From positions 62,001 through 126,000 of the forward strand of contig NC_014150.1 of the NCBI RefSeq assembly GCF_000092845.1: a stretch of DNA of 64,000 nt, read 5' to 3'. Positions 35,130 to 44,752 of this stretch are shown here, one piece after another. The stretch comes from Brachyspira murdochii DSM 12563. Lineage in GTDB: Bacteria > Spirochaetota > Brachyspiria > Brachyspirales > Brachyspiraceae. Within the stretch, counting starts at the first letter, position 1; each line of letters opens with the position of its first letter. Under the pieces are notes generated by a model. That model had not been told where the DNA came from. It saw only the letters and a program-made list of their open reading frames with translations, and searched no databases. The translations under genes and the position numbers were made by a program.

Positions 35130-35159
35130 GGCAGTTAAATATAAAATTATTTAGCTGCC
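35130..35159 (+). other. intercistronic hairpin between treB and treC
   Basis: GGCAGTTAAAT (35130-35140) pairs with ATTTAGCTGCC (35149-35159) with one G-U pair and an 8-nt loop. No T-tract follows, so it is more likely an RNA-stability or processing element, or a partial terminator, than a full terminator. Confidence 0.6.
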
Positions 35160-35207
35160 AATACAAAAATCTATAATATATAATTATAAATTTAATAGGA
35201 ACTATTT

Positions 35208-36878
35208 ATGAATTTTAAAAATAAAGTTGTTTATCAAATATATCCAAAATCATTTATGGACAGCAATAATGACGGACTTGGAGATATAAGAGGTATAATA
35301 TCAAAATTGGATTATTTGTCTGATTTAGGAATAGATATAATATGGACAACACCTTTTTTTGTTTCTCCTCAGAAAGATAATGGGTATGATGTTGCTGATT
35401 ATTATAATGTTGATCCTTCTTATGGAACTATGGAAGATGCAGAGGAACTTATAAGAGAAGCAAAGAAAAGAAATATAGATATAATGTTTGATATGGTATT
35501 TAATCATACTTCTACTGAGCATGAGTGGTTTAAAAAGGCTATAAATGGAATAGAAAAATATAAAAACTATTATATATTTAAAAAAGGCAGAATAATTAAT
35601 GGGAAAAAAGAACCTCCTACTAACTGGATATCCAAATTTGGAGGCAGTGCTTGGCAGTATATAGAAAAATTTGATGAGTATTATTTGCATTTATTTGATG
35701 TTAGTCAGGCTGATTTAAATTGGGATAATGAAGAGGTTAGAAAAGAAATATTTGACATAGTAAATTTTTGGATAAGTAAAGGTGTTTATGGATTTAGATT
35801 TGATGTTATCAATTTAATATCTAAACCTAAAGTTTTTGAGGATGATTTTGAAAGTGACGGAAGACGCTTTTACACAGACGGAATAAATATACATAAATAT
35901 CTAAAAGAATTAAATAAAAATACATTTGGTAAATATGATAATGCTGTAACAGTTGGAGAAATGTCATCAACAACCATAGAAAACTGCATTAAATATTCAG
36001 GTGAAAAAGAAAATGAACTTAGCATGGTATTTAGCTTTCATCATCTTAAAGTTGATTATAAAAATAAAGATAAATGGCAGTTAATGGATTTTGATTTTCA
36101 GGAGTTAAAGAATATTTTATTTTCTTGGCAGGAAGGAATGCAAAGTAATAATGCCTGGTCTGCTTTATTTTGGTGCAATCATGATCAGCCAAGAATAGTA
36201 TCAAGATTCGGCGATGACCGAAAATATTATAAAGAATCAGCCAAAATGCTTGCCTCTGTTATGCATTGTTTAAGAGGTACTCCTTATATTTATCAAGGTG
36301 AAGAAATAGGTATGACTAATGCTTATTTTGATAATATTAATCAATACAAAGATGTAGAGTCATTGAACTATTTTAATATACTTAAAAATAATGGAGTAGA
36401 AGAGAAAGAAATATATAAAATACTTCAAAGCAGATCAAGAGATAATGCTAGAACTCCTATGCAGTGGAATGATAAAAAGAATGCAGGATTTTCAAATGCG
36501 GATACTTGGATAGAAATTATATATAATTATAAAGAAATAAATGCTGAAAATAATCTTAAAGATGAAGACTCTATTCTTAATTATTATAAAAAATTAATAA
36601 GATTAAGAAAAGATTATAAAGTTATTTCAGAAGGCAAAACTATACCAATATTAAAAGAAGATAAAAATGTACTCTCTTTTATAAGAGAATATAACAATGA
36701 GAAAATTTTGGTTATCAATAATTTTTACGGAAATGAATGCACGGCAGATTTAAACGGCATTAATTTTAATATAAAAACTTCAAAGATTCTTATTTCAAAT
36801 TATAATGATGACTTAATACTTGATAATATTTTAAAGTTGAAGCCTTATGAATCAGTTTTATTATACAGTAAAAATTAG
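35208..36878 (+). CDS. treC: trehalose-6-phosphate hydrolase (GH13)
   Basis: A 556-residue cytoplasmic alpha-amylase-family enzyme that splits trehalose-6-phosphate into glucose and glucose-6-phosphate. The four GH13 regions are present: DMVFNHTS (I), GFRFDVIN with the nucleophile Asp (II), TVGEMSS with the acid Glu (III) and WCNHDQPR (IV). The start KVVYQIYPKSFMDSNNDG and QSRSRDNARTPMQWN are typical of oligo-1,6-glucosidase/TreC. AGGA precedes the ATG. It acts on the product of the TreB permease, and a terminator follows. Confidence 0.92.
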   Translation: MNFKNKVVYQIYPKSFMDSNNDGLGDIRGIISKLDYLSDLGIDIIWTTPFFVSPQKDNGYDVADYYNVDPSYGTMEDAEELIREAKKRNIDIMFDMVFNHTSTEHEWFKKAINGIEKYKNYYIFKKGRIINGKKEPPTNWISKFGGSAWQYIEKFDEYYLHLFDVSQADLNWDNEEVRKEIFDIVNFWISKGVYGFRFDVINLISKPKVFEDDFESDGRRFYTDGINIHKYLKELNKNTFGKYDNAVTVGEMSSTTIENCIKYSGEKENELSMVFSFHHLKVDYKNKDKWQLMDFDFQELKNILFSWQEGMQSNNAWSALFWCNHDQPRIVSRFGDDRKYYKESAKMLASVMHCLRGTPYIYQGEEIGMTNAYFDNINQYKDVESLNYFNILKNNGVEEKEIYKILQSRSRDNARTPMQWNDKKNAGFSNADTWIEIIYNYKEINAENNLKDEDSILNYYKKLIRLRKDYKVISEGKTIPILKEDKNVLSFIREYNNEKILVINNFYGNECTADLNGINFNIKTSKILISNYNDDLILDNILKLKPYESVLLYSKN

Positions 36879-36924
36879 ACTGTTAGATTTGTCCCTTCAT
36901 ATGAATTTTTAATTATCATTATAG

Positions 36925-36964
36925 GCCTTGAGTATATAAATCATATTCAAGGCTAATTTTTTAT
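36925..36964 (+). terminator. terminator of the trehalose operon
   Basis: GCCTTGAGTAT (36925-36935) pairs with ATATTCAAGGC (36943-36953) with one G-U pair, followed by TAATTTTTTATTTT. Confidence 0.8.
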
Positions 36965-37051
36965 TTTATTTAATTTAAATAATAAAAAATTTTGACAAAC
37001 TTTATTTTTATTGTAATATTATTTTTAAATGACTTATATTGTTTATGAAAT

Positions 37052-37618
37052 ATGAAAAATGATAAAAAAGATTTAAGAATAATAAAAACTCAAAAACTTT
37101 TAAAAGAATCCTTACTTGAACTTTTAAAAAGCAATTCGTTAAAAGATATAAGCGTAACAGAAATATGTGAACATGCACTAGTGAATAGAGTTACATTTTA
37201 TGATCATTTTAATAACAAAGAAGAACTTTTAAACTCAATTATAAATGATATAAAAGAGGATATTATAAAAGAATTAAGAAAAGATAACTCTATATACGAT
37301 TTTAGAAAGAACTATAGAAAAATATTAGAAAAAGTTATTAATTATTTTGATTATAATAGGCAGTATTTTAATGTATCATTAATAGATTCTAATAATACAT
37401 TATTATTTGTTTCATCGCTTTATCGAATATTTTCAGAATATTTAGATGAAACTATGAAAAGTGAAAATGCTGAAAATACAAAAATTATGTCTCAGTTTTT
37501 TTCGGGTGCTTTGGTTTCTGTGATACTTTGCTGGGTAAAAGATGACGATAATAAAAAGATAAAAAAAGAAGATTTGCTTAACAATATATGCATTCTGCTT
37601 GAAAAATCTTTTAAATAA
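37052..37618 (+). CDS. TetR-family transcriptional regulator
   Basis: A 188-residue regulator. The N-terminal helix-turn-helix is typical of the family (LKDISVTEICEHALVNRVTFYDHFNNKEELLNSI, about residues 28-62). It is followed by an all-helical ligand domain resembling the DhaS/TetR-C group. No clear Shine-Dalgarno sequence precedes the ATG, so the start is less certain. It lies between the tre operon (terminated upstream) and gpsA, and neither is an obvious target. The effector is unknown. Confidence 0.82.
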   Translation: MKNDKKDLRIIKTQKLLKESLLELLKSNSLKDISVTEICEHALVNRVTFYDHFNNKEELLNSIINDIKEDIIKELRKDNSIYDFRKNYRKILEKVINYFDYNRQYFNVSLIDSNNTLLFVSSLYRIFSEYLDETMKSENAENTKIMSQFFSGALVSVILCWVKDDDNKKIKKEDLLNNICILLEKSFK

Positions 37619-37721
37619 AATATAATAAGTTTACATAATATTTTTACAATTATATATTGATAATAGTTATTTTTTATATATACTAATAGATACTATATTA
37701 TAAAATGAAGTAGGGCAGATT

Positions 37722-38723
37722 ATGGCAAATGTAGGTATTATAGGTGCAGGCGGTTGGGGACTTGCTCTTGCAAATATTTTTTCTGAAAAACATAATATTA
37801 AAGTATGGGTTCATAGTGAAGAAAGCTATAAACTACTAAGTACAACTCATAGAAATGATAATTATCTTGAAAATATAGAATTAAATAAAAAAATAAACTT
37901 CACAATGGATATGGGAGAAGCTGTTAATAATAATGAAATAATTATAATAGTAACTCCTTCATTTGCTTTTGCTGAAGCGTGCACAAATATAAAGCCTTAT
38001 ATAAGCAGTGATCAAATACTCGTATCAGCAACTAAAGGACTTGATAGAAAAACAGGAAAAACCATGAGCGAAGTAGCTAGAAGTATTATATCAGGTGATT
38101 TATCAATACTGACACTTTCAGGACCTTCACATGCAGAAGAGGCTGCTAAAGGAGTGCCTACTGCAGTAGTTGTAGGAGGGGAGAAAGGAGTTTCTGAATA
38201 TGTTAGAGATACTTTAACTGTTCCGCCCAAATTTAGAATATATAATTCCACAGATCAAAAGGGTGTTGAAATAGGAGGAGCTTTAAAAAACATCATAGCT
38301 ATTGCAGGCGGTATAGTAGACGGACTTAACCTTGGAGATAATACAAAGGCCGCACTTATAACAAGAGGTCTTCATGAAATAGTAAGATTTGCTTTGAGCA
38401 AAGGTGCAAGAATAGATACTATGTATGGGCTTTCTGGTATAGGCGATTTAATAGTTACTTGTTCAAGTGCTTTAAGCAGAAACAATAGGCTTGGACGTGA
38501 ACTTGCAAAAGGTAAGAAATATGAAGATGTAATATCTGAAAATCATGGTCAGGTGGCAGAAGGGGTATATGCTGCAACTGCTGCTTATGAGTATGCTAAA
38601 AAAAATAATATTTATATGCCTATAACAGAAGCTATATACAATATACTTTTTAATAACGCAGATATACAAACTACTTTAACAGAACTTATGAGTAAAGATG
38701 CTAAAAGCGAGGGATTTTTTTAA
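37722..38723 (+). CDS. gpsA: NAD(P)H-dependent glycerol-3-phosphate dehydrogenase
   Basis: A 333-residue cytoplasmic enzyme that makes sn-glycerol-3-phosphate for phospholipids. The dinucleotide fold starts at VGIIGAGGWGLALANIF. SATKGLDRKTGKTMSEV, LSGPSHAEEAAKGVPTA (substrate site) and IGGALKNIIAIAGGIVDGL with the catalytic lysine are clear. GLSGIGDLIVTCSS is also typical. AGGG precedes the ATG. Its stop codon directly abuts the stop of the convergent lipoprotein gene. Confidence 0.94.
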   Translation: MANVGIIGAGGWGLALANIFSEKHNIKVWVHSEESYKLLSTTHRNDNYLENIELNKKINFTMDMGEAVNNNEIIIIVTPSFAFAEACTNIKPYISSDQILVSATKGLDRKTGKTMSEVARSIISGDLSILTLSGPSHAEEAAKGVPTAVVVGGEKGVSEYVRDTLTVPPKFRIYNSTDQKGVEIGGALKNIIAIAGGIVDGLNLGDNTKAALITRGLHEIVRFALSKGARIDTMYGLSGIGDLIVTCSSALSRNNRLGRELAKGKKYEDVISENHGQVAEGVYAATAAYEYAKKNNIYMPITEAIYNILFNNADIQTTLTELMSKDAKSEGFF

Positions 38724-39131
38724 TTAAATTTTAATCATATCGAGAGACTGCTGAACTACGCCTTTTAGTATTACAGAGGCCTCTGCATTATTTAAATCTT
38801 TGAACTCAACTATAACATGGGTAATATTGTCTATATCTAATCTGAATTTTTTAGCATCAGAATTAGGGTCTCCGACTTTTACAATACCTCTGTAAACCAT
38901 CCAGCCTTTTAATACTACATTAGCATATCCGTTCTCTTTTAAATCAATATTAAATGTAAAGTAAGGACTTTTGCTTTTGTAGTATCCTGCTCTGTCTTTT
39001 AATGTAATAGCTTTAGGAATAGAAGTATTTTCTTTATTATGTACTTCTTCTGATACAGCTGCCATTTGAGTATTAGTGCTTTTACAGGATATAAGAGTTA
39101 ATATAATAAAAATAATCAATATATATTTCAT
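38724..39131 (-). CDS. small hypothetical lipoprotein
   Basis: A 135-residue protein of unknown function. ATG 39131 gives a classical lipoprotein signal, MKYILIIFIILTLISC, with cysteine at position 16 followed by KSTN. A TTG three codons earlier is possible but less likely. The mature part is predicted to be beta-rich (ITLKDRAGYYKSKSPYFTFN, IDNITHVIVEFKDL) with no recognised domain. It probably sits on the periplasmic side of a membrane. It is convergent with gpsA with no gap and divergent from the DUF1385 gene. Confidence 0.75.
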   Translation of the reverse strand: MKYILIIFIILTLISCKSTNTQMAAVSEEVHNKENTSIPKAITLKDRAGYYKSKSPYFTFNIDLKENGYANVVLKGWMVYRGIVKVGDPNSDAKKFRLDIDNITHVIVEFKDLNNAEASVILKGVVQQSLDMIKI

Positions 39132-39249
39132 ACTATACAATATATAAATTATTTCTATAAATTCAAGATTTTTTTATACTTGAAAGAATATAATATTTAA
39201 TATATGATATATCTACTTTAATATTAAAATGAATAAGGATATGCATTTG

Positions 39250-40308
39250 ATGAAAAAACAATTAGATGAAAATAGAATTAAGGAAGGGGTAGGCGGACAG
39301 GCTGTAATAGAAGGCATAATGCTTAGAAATAAAAGCCATTATGTAGTTGCAGTAAGAAAGCCAGACAAACAGATAGATTTTATAAAAGCATCTATTTCTG
39401 AAAATAGAAATAGCCTAACCAAAATGCCTTTCATAAGAGGTGTTGTAAACTTTGTAGATATGATGAAATTAGGATATAAGACTTTAGTATTCTCAGCAAA
39501 TACAGCCGGACTTGAAGAAGATAATAATAAAAAAGATGCAAACAAATCAAATAACCAAAAAAATGATGGTTTGGCTATGACTTTAAGTATGCTTGTTTCT
39601 TTAGCCTTTGCTGTAGGACTTTTTATAGCTTTGCCTTATTTTATAACTACACTTATAGGAATAAATGAGAAAGAACATTTTGTTATTTTTAATTTGGCAA
39701 GAGGTGCTATAAAATTAGCTATATTTGTATTATATTTGCTTGTAATATCATTTTTTAAAGATATAAAAAGAGTATTTGAATATCATGGTGCAGAACATAT
39801 GGTTGTTAATGCCTATGAACATGGACTTGACCCTGATACTGGAAATATAAGAGATTATACTACCATACACCCTAGATGCGGTACTACTTTTATGTTTTTG
39901 GTATTAACAGTTTCAATTCTGCTTTATATGTTTACAAGCTATTTTGTATACACATATATATATGCTTCTTATACTCCGCCTAAAATAATAGGAAATTTAA
40001 CTGTTTTAGCTATTAATATATTACTTCTTCCCATTGTTTCTGGTATATCTTATGAAATATTAAAACTTGGTTTTAGATTTTATAATTTCCCTCTTATGAG
40101 ACTTGCCATATTACCAGGTCTTTTACTTCAGAAAATCACAACTAGAAGACCTCAGGACGATGAAATAGAAGTAGCTTTATTTGCATTGAGTAAATTATTG
40201 GATACATCTGTAGGAAACAGAACAGAAGAAGAAGTGCAGGCTGATATGAAAGCTAGTTTGGAAAATAATAATACAAATAATACAACAGAAGAAAAACTAT
40301 GCATATAA
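39250..40308 (+). CDS. DUF1385 membrane protein (YqhQ-like)
   Basis: A multi-pass membrane protein of about 352 aa in the DUF1385/YqhQ family; function unknown. Family signatures are the start VGGQAVIEGIMLRNKSHYVV, VFEYHGAEHMVVNAYEHG, HPRCGTTFMFLVL and FPLMRLAILPGLLLQKITTR. Four or five membrane helices lie between 115 and 285. ATG 39250 is preferred because AAGGA is about 10 nt upstream; ATG 39229 is also in frame. In Firmicutes, yqhQ-like genes lie near prfA or rpmE; here it begins a three-gene run with an unknown membrane protein and a WYL regulator. Confidence 0.82.
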   Translation: MKKQLDENRIKEGVGGQAVIEGIMLRNKSHYVVAVRKPDKQIDFIKASISENRNSLTKMPFIRGVVNFVDMMKLGYKTLVFSANTAGLEEDNNKKDANKSNNQKNDGLAMTLSMLVSLAFAVGLFIALPYFITTLIGINEKEHFVIFNLARGAIKLAIFVLYLLVISFFKDIKRVFEYHGAEHMVVNAYEHGLDPDTGNIRDYTTIHPRCGTTFMFLVLTVSILLYMFTSYFVYTYIYASYTPPKIIGNLTVLAINILLLPIVSGISYEILKLGFRFYNFPLMRLAILPGLLLQKITTRRPQDDEIEVALFALSKLLDTSVGNRTEEEVQADMKASLENNNTNNTTEEKLCI

Positions 40309-41426
40309 AAAAACGTCTTATAGCAAAAGATGATTATTATGAATATTCTTCAAGCTATATAAGAAAATATATTGTTATAATCGCTATAGCTTTATTTTGT
40401 GTACTTTTTACAGTTATATTTATACAGGTAAATTATAGAAGTGTACCAGAAAAATCATATATGAGAAATGATACTCCAGTATTAGATGTTAATAACCCTA
40501 TAATAACAAATAATAATGGAATATATTATACAGGTGATTTTGATAGTATTCCTAAATCTATCCAAATTAATGAAGATATGGCTGAAAATCTGTATTTATA
40601 TTTATTCCATGATAATCATATAATATTTTGGAAACTTTATAAATATAATTTAAAAAGATATTTTTCATACTATGCCTTTAATATATTGGACGGAGATTCT
40701 CAGTCATTTGTTATTAAAGAAGATGAAAAAGATTATTTAGATTTTTACGATAATTTTATACGTGCTCAGTTTAGAAAGAGCGTTGGAGAATTGTCTTTAG
40801 AAATACCAAATTTTTATAATACAAAACTAAATTTAAAAACTTCTATAAATAATTTAATAGAAAGTGAGTTTTCTTTTAAGTTTACTAACTTTAGTGCTTC
40901 TATGGTGAATTGGGCTGCAAACAGAGCTTTATATGTATCTTTTTATTACGGACTTCCATCTGGATATTTAGTTGTACCCGGAAGTGAAAATGCTATAACT
41001 GATACTAGTTCTGTTTTGGCAATTAATACGGTAGGGAGAAATCCTTCAAGATATACTCATAATATAATAGCAGCATTGGCATATATATCATACAATACTG
41101 AACCTATACCTATATTTATTTATGATAGTAAACCTCAGTCTCAGAATTCAAGAATGGTTAAATTTTTATTTAAAAATAAATGGCATATATATAAAAATTT
41201 TGATTCTCATGAATATAAAGATGTTATAGATTATTACTCGAAAGAAGAGGGCTTTAGTTTTGTATTTACTGTTACAAGCGATTATCTATATAATGGTTTA
41301 GGAGGATTCCAAAAAATAGATTTTGAAACTACAAAGGGAGTAATAGACGGATATTTTACTGTAGAAAATGAACAGTTTAAAATTAACGGAAATGCTGTAA
41401 AAGAGTTTGTTCATAGTGTATTTTAA
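40299..41426 (+). CDS. hypothetical single-pass membrane protein
   Basis: A 375-residue protein that I do not recognise. A short basic N terminus is followed by one membrane helix (about 24-45, IRKYIVIIAIALFCVLFTVIFI). The rest, about 330 residues rich in Tyr, Phe and Asn, would be outside the cytoplasm. Notable segments are LFHDNHIIFWKLYKYN, SASMVNWAANRALYVSFYYG and FDSHEYKDVIDYYSKEEG. Its ATG overlaps the DUF1385 gene by 10 nt and its stop overlaps an ATG of the next gene, so the three are co-translated. No catalytic motif could be identified. Confidence 0.78.
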   Translation: MHIKKRLIAKDDYYEYSSSYIRKYIVIIAIALFCVLFTVIFIQVNYRSVPEKSYMRNDTPVLDVNNPIITNNNGIYYTGDFDSIPKSIQINEDMAENLYLYLFHDNHIIFWKLYKYNLKRYFSYYAFNILDGDSQSFVIKEDEKDYLDFYDNFIRAQFRKSVGELSLEIPNFYNTKLNLKTSINNLIESEFSFKFTNFSASMVNWAANRALYVSFYYGLPSGYLVVPGSENAITDTSSVLAINTVGRNPSRYTHNIIAALAYISYNTEPIPIFIYDSKPQSQNSRMVKFLFKNKWHIYKNFDSHEYKDVIDYYSKEEGFSFVFTVTSDYLYNGLGGFQKIDFETTKGVIDGYFTVENEQFKINGNAVKEFVHSVF

Positions 41427-41437
41427 TGCGGGGTAAT

Positions 41438-42454
41438 ATGACAGAAAATAAAAAATTTGTAAGATTATTTGAAATATATACTTCTTTAATACTGGACGGT
41501 TTTATATTAAAAAATAAATTTGTAGATGACAATAATATGTCAAAGAGAACTCTTTTGAGGGATATAAAAGAAATAGAAAAATATCTTAGAATAGAATTGA
41601 AATCGGAAAAAGATAAATATGTTATAAGTTCTTCAGATTTGAAAAAAATAAAAAAAGGCTTTAACTTTGATGATAATATCAAAAAAAACGTAGATATATT
41701 ATTTTCTATATTTATTAAAAAAGTAAGTTCTAATTTATCTCTTATACCTCGCTCTACTGTATCAAAATTACTGCCTCAAAATATAGATGATGAATATTAT
41801 GATGTTATATTAATAGCAAGAAATGACATTAATCATATATCAGGAGATAGTGAAAATATAGATAAGCTGCTTTCATTTGTTAAAGATTTAAATGATATAA
41901 GTTTTGACTATTATATGGAAAGTGCTAAAAGCAGTTTTAGGGTAGAGGCTGCTGCTTATCTTATTTATTATTTTCAGGGCATATGGTATTTGGTTGCTAA
42001 TGATAATAAAAAGAATAGAATAAAAACATATATTATTAATAATATATCAAATATTAATATAATAAAAAAAATTAAGTTTACTGATAAAAAAGATAAAGAA
42101 GAATATGATAATCAATACAAAATAAGATCTGAAAAGAGGGATAAATTGATTAAACATTTAGAGAGTAAGAGAAGTATATATTGGAATGAAGATAAGATTG
42201 TAAAAACTTTAGTTAAATTTAATTCCAATGTTGCTCATTATTTTAAGAATAGAAATTACGGATTTAATCAAAAAATAAAAATGGAGTTAGAAGATGGTTC
42301 TGTATTAATTAATTTTGATTTTTCATCTTTTACAGAATTAAGAATATTTTTAAGTCCTTGGTTAGGGGCTTTTAAAATAATATCTCCGGAGAAATTTAAT
42401 AAAGAGTTTATAGAACATTTGAATAATGCTTTATCTGTAATGCAAAGTGAATGA
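41438..42454 (+). CDS. WYL-domain transcriptional regulator
   Basis: A regulator of about 338 aa. The N-terminal helix-turn-helix is of the YafY/DeoR type (FVDDNNMSKRTLLRDIKEIEKYL). It is followed by a WYL domain in which the usual Trp-Tyr-Leu is intact (GIWYLVANDNKKNRIKTY), and a C-terminal WCX-like region (FTELRIFLSPWLGAFKIISPEKF). WYL domains sense nucleotides or other ligands. ATG 41438 has a GGGG site and is preferred; ATG 41426 overlaps the previous stop. It is the third gene of the overlapping DUF1385 run, and a terminator follows. Confidence 0.82.
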   Translation: MTENKKFVRLFEIYTSLILDGFILKNKFVDDNNMSKRTLLRDIKEIEKYLRIELKSEKDKYVISSSDLKKIKKGFNFDDNIKKNVDILFSIFIKKVSSNLSLIPRSTVSKLLPQNIDDEYYDVILIARNDINHISGDSENIDKLLSFVKDLNDISFDYYMESAKSSFRVEAAAYLIYYFQGIWYLVANDNKKNRIKTYIINNISNINIIKKIKFTDKKDKEEYDNQYKIRSEKRDKLIKHLESKRSIYWNEDKIVKTLVKFNSNVAHYFKNRNYGFNQKIKMELEDGSVLINFDFSSFTELRIFLSPWLGAFKIISPEKFNKEFIEHLNNALSVMQSE

Positions 42455-42483
42455 AACTTTTGCATTATCAATTTAAAATATAA

Positions 42484-42518
42484 AAAAGCAGGTAAATAAT
42501 TTATACCTGCTTTTATTA
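42484..42518. terminator. bidirectional terminator
   Basis: AAAAGCAGGTA (42484-42494) pairs perfectly with TACCTGCTTTT (42504-42514) around a 9-nt loop. T-runs lie on both sides. It serves the WYL regulator gene (plus) and glnN (minus). Confidence 0.88.
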
Positions 42519-42531
42519 TTTACACTTCTAT

Positions 42532-44619
42532 TTATGATAAACTATAAAGCATATCTCCATAAGTCGGAAGTTTCCAATATTTTTTAGAAACAGTTCTTTC
42601 TAATTCATCTATTGTAACTCTCATATCTTCTAAACATGCAAATATTTTATCTCTTGAAAAATTAGCAGCTTTTGATACATCAGTAATTTTTTTACCTTCT
42701 GCAATATATTCTTCTAATTTTCCCAATTTACTGTATAAATCTGAAATTAGTTTATTAAGTTTATTAATTAAATCACTTTCAACATCAAAGTTTACTTTTA
42801 AATTATTTTTCTTATCAGCAATATTCGCAAGTTCTCCAGTGTACTCTATAGAAGAAGGAAGTATATGCTTATATACCATATCTGTTAATGTAAGAGCTTC
42901 AATATTAATTTCTTTTACATACTCTTCCATTCCTATTTCATATCTTGAACGTATTTCAGCTTCTGTGAGTACTTTATGTTTTGTTAATACATCTATATTT
43001 TTCTGAGATATAAAATGAGGCAATGCTTCCGGAGTAGTTTTTAGATTAAATAATCCTCTTTTTTCGGCTTCTTTTACCCATTCATCAGAATAGTTATTTC
43101 CATTATAAATTATTCTTTTATGTTTTTTTATAGTATCTTTTATAAGTTCATCTAAATCTTTTTCAAAATTTGAAGATTTTTCTAATATATCAGCAAACTG
43201 TGATAAAGCCTCAGCGACTATAGTATTTAATATTATATTAGGTCCTGATACTGAAAGACTTGAACCAACCATTCTAAACTCAAATTTGTTTCCAGTAAAT
43301 GCTAAAGGAGAAGTTCTGTTTCTGTCAGTAGAATCTTTAGTAAGTCTTGCCAAAGAATTAACTCCCATTTCCATTTCAACTTTTGCTTTTCCTTCATAGT
43401 CTTTAGAATGTTCCATAGACTCAAGTACTTCGGTTAATTCATCTCCAAGAAACATTGATATAATAGCAGGAGGAGCTTCAGAAGCACCAAGTCTATGATC
43501 ATTACTTGCACTTGCAGTTGTAACTCTAAGCAAATCCTGATACTCATCAACAGCTTTGATAATAGCCACTAAAAATAATAAAAACTGTTTATTTTTAGCA
43601 GGATTATCTGTAGGGTCTAATAGATTCATTCCGGTATCGGTTGCTATAGACCAGTTATTATGCTTACCGCTTCCATTAACACCTGAAAAAGGTTTTTCAT
43701 GAAGTATGCATGCAAGGTTATGCTTTTCAGCTATTACCTTCATAAGCTCCATAGTAATTTGGTTTTGGTCGGTTGCCATATTTGTAATAGTAAACTCTGG
43801 TGCTAATTCATACTGACCAGGTGCTACCTCATTATGTTCTGTTTTAGCAACTATGCCAAGTTTCCAAAGTTCTATATCAAGTTCTTTCATAAACTCTAAT
43901 ACTCTAGGTTTAATAGCACCAAAATAATGATCTTCTAATTCCTGACCTTTAGGAGGGCAAGCACCGAATAATGTTCTTTTACAGTATCTCAAATCAGGTC
44001 TTTGTAAATATAATTCTCTGTCTATTAAAAAATATTCCTGTTCTGCTCCTACAGTCGTAAATACTCTATTAATATTATTATGTCCAAAGAGTTTTAATAT
44101 TCTTTTTGCTTCTTTTTCTATAACCTGCATTGAGCGAAGCAGCGGAGTTTTTTTATCCAAGGATTCACCGCTGTATGAACAAAAGGCACTAGGTATACAT
44201 AAAGTGTCATCTTTAATAAAAGCATAAGAAGTAGGGTCCCAAGCAGTATATCCTCTAGCTTCAAATGTAGCTCTTAAACCGCCTGAAGGAAAACTAGAAG
44301 CATCTGGTTCGCTTTGAACTAATTCTTTACCAGTAAACTCCATACGTGTAGCACCATCATCTGTTTGAGCTATGAAACTTGTATGTTTTTCTGCTGTTAC
44401 ACCAGTCATAGGCTGAAACCAATGTGTAAAATGTGTAGCACCTTTTTCTATAGCCCATTCTTTCATAGCATGAGCTACAACATTGGCAACTTCTAAGTTT
44501 AAACGTTCTCCATTTTTTATAGTTTTTATAAGTTTTTTATAAATGTCTTTAGGTAATTTATCCTTCATAACATTATCATTAAAAACCATACTGCCAAAAA
44601 TTTCTGGTATTTTTTTCAT
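42532..44619 (-). CDS. glnN: glutamine synthetase type III
   Basis: A 695-residue GSIII enzyme that makes glutamine from glutamate, ammonia and ATP. The length (family about 690-730) and lack of a GSI adenylylation tyrosine context set it apart from GSI. Catalytic blocks seen are [16 protein letters not shown], the metal-site [48 protein letters not shown] and [25 protein letters not shown] precedes the ATG. It is monocistronic, with a terminator after it. GSIII is usual in Bacteroidetes, cyanobacteria and some anaerobes. Confidence 0.93.
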   Translation of the reverse strand: MKKIPEIFGSMVFNDNVMKDKLPKDIYKKLIKTIKNGERLNLEVANVVAHAMKEWAIEKGATHFTHWFQPMTGVTAEKHTSFIAQTDDGATRMEFTGKELVQSEPDASSFPSGGLRATFEARGYTAWDPTSYAFIKDDTLCIPSAFCSYSGESLDKKTPLLRSMQVIEKEAKRILKLFGHNNINRVFTTVGAEQEYFLIDRELYLQRPDLRYCKRTLFGACPPKGQELEDHYFGAIKPRVLEFMKELDIELWKLGIVAKTEHNEVAPGQYELAPEFTITNMATDQNQITMELMKVIAEKHNLACILHEKPFSGVNGSGKHNNWSIATDTGMNLLDPTDNPAKNKQFLLFLVAIIKAVDEYQDLLRVTTASASNDHRLGASEAPPAIISMFLGDELTEVLESMEHSKDYEGKAKVEMEMGVNSLARLTKDSTDRNRTSPLAFTGNKFEFRMVGSSLSVSGPNIILNTIVAEALSQFADILEKSSNFEKDLDELIKDTIKKHKRIIYNGNNYSDEWVKEAEKRGLFNLKTTPEALPHFISQKNIDVLTKHKVLTEAEIRSRYEIGMEEYVKEINIEALTLTDMVYKHILPSSIEYTGELANIADKKNNLKVNFDVESDLINKLNKLISDLYSKLGKLEEYIAEGKKITDVSKAANFSRDKIFACLEDMRVTIDELERTVSKKYWKLPTYGDMLYSLS

Positions 44620-44752
44620 TCTATTTCTCCTAGAAAATTTTTTTATAAAATAAAAAAAATTATAATATAAGTTAATTATTATATCATTAGTAAAAATTAA
44701 TTCAATATTACTATTAGCAGTTATTAAAGAAAAATAAGGAAAAAATCATTTT

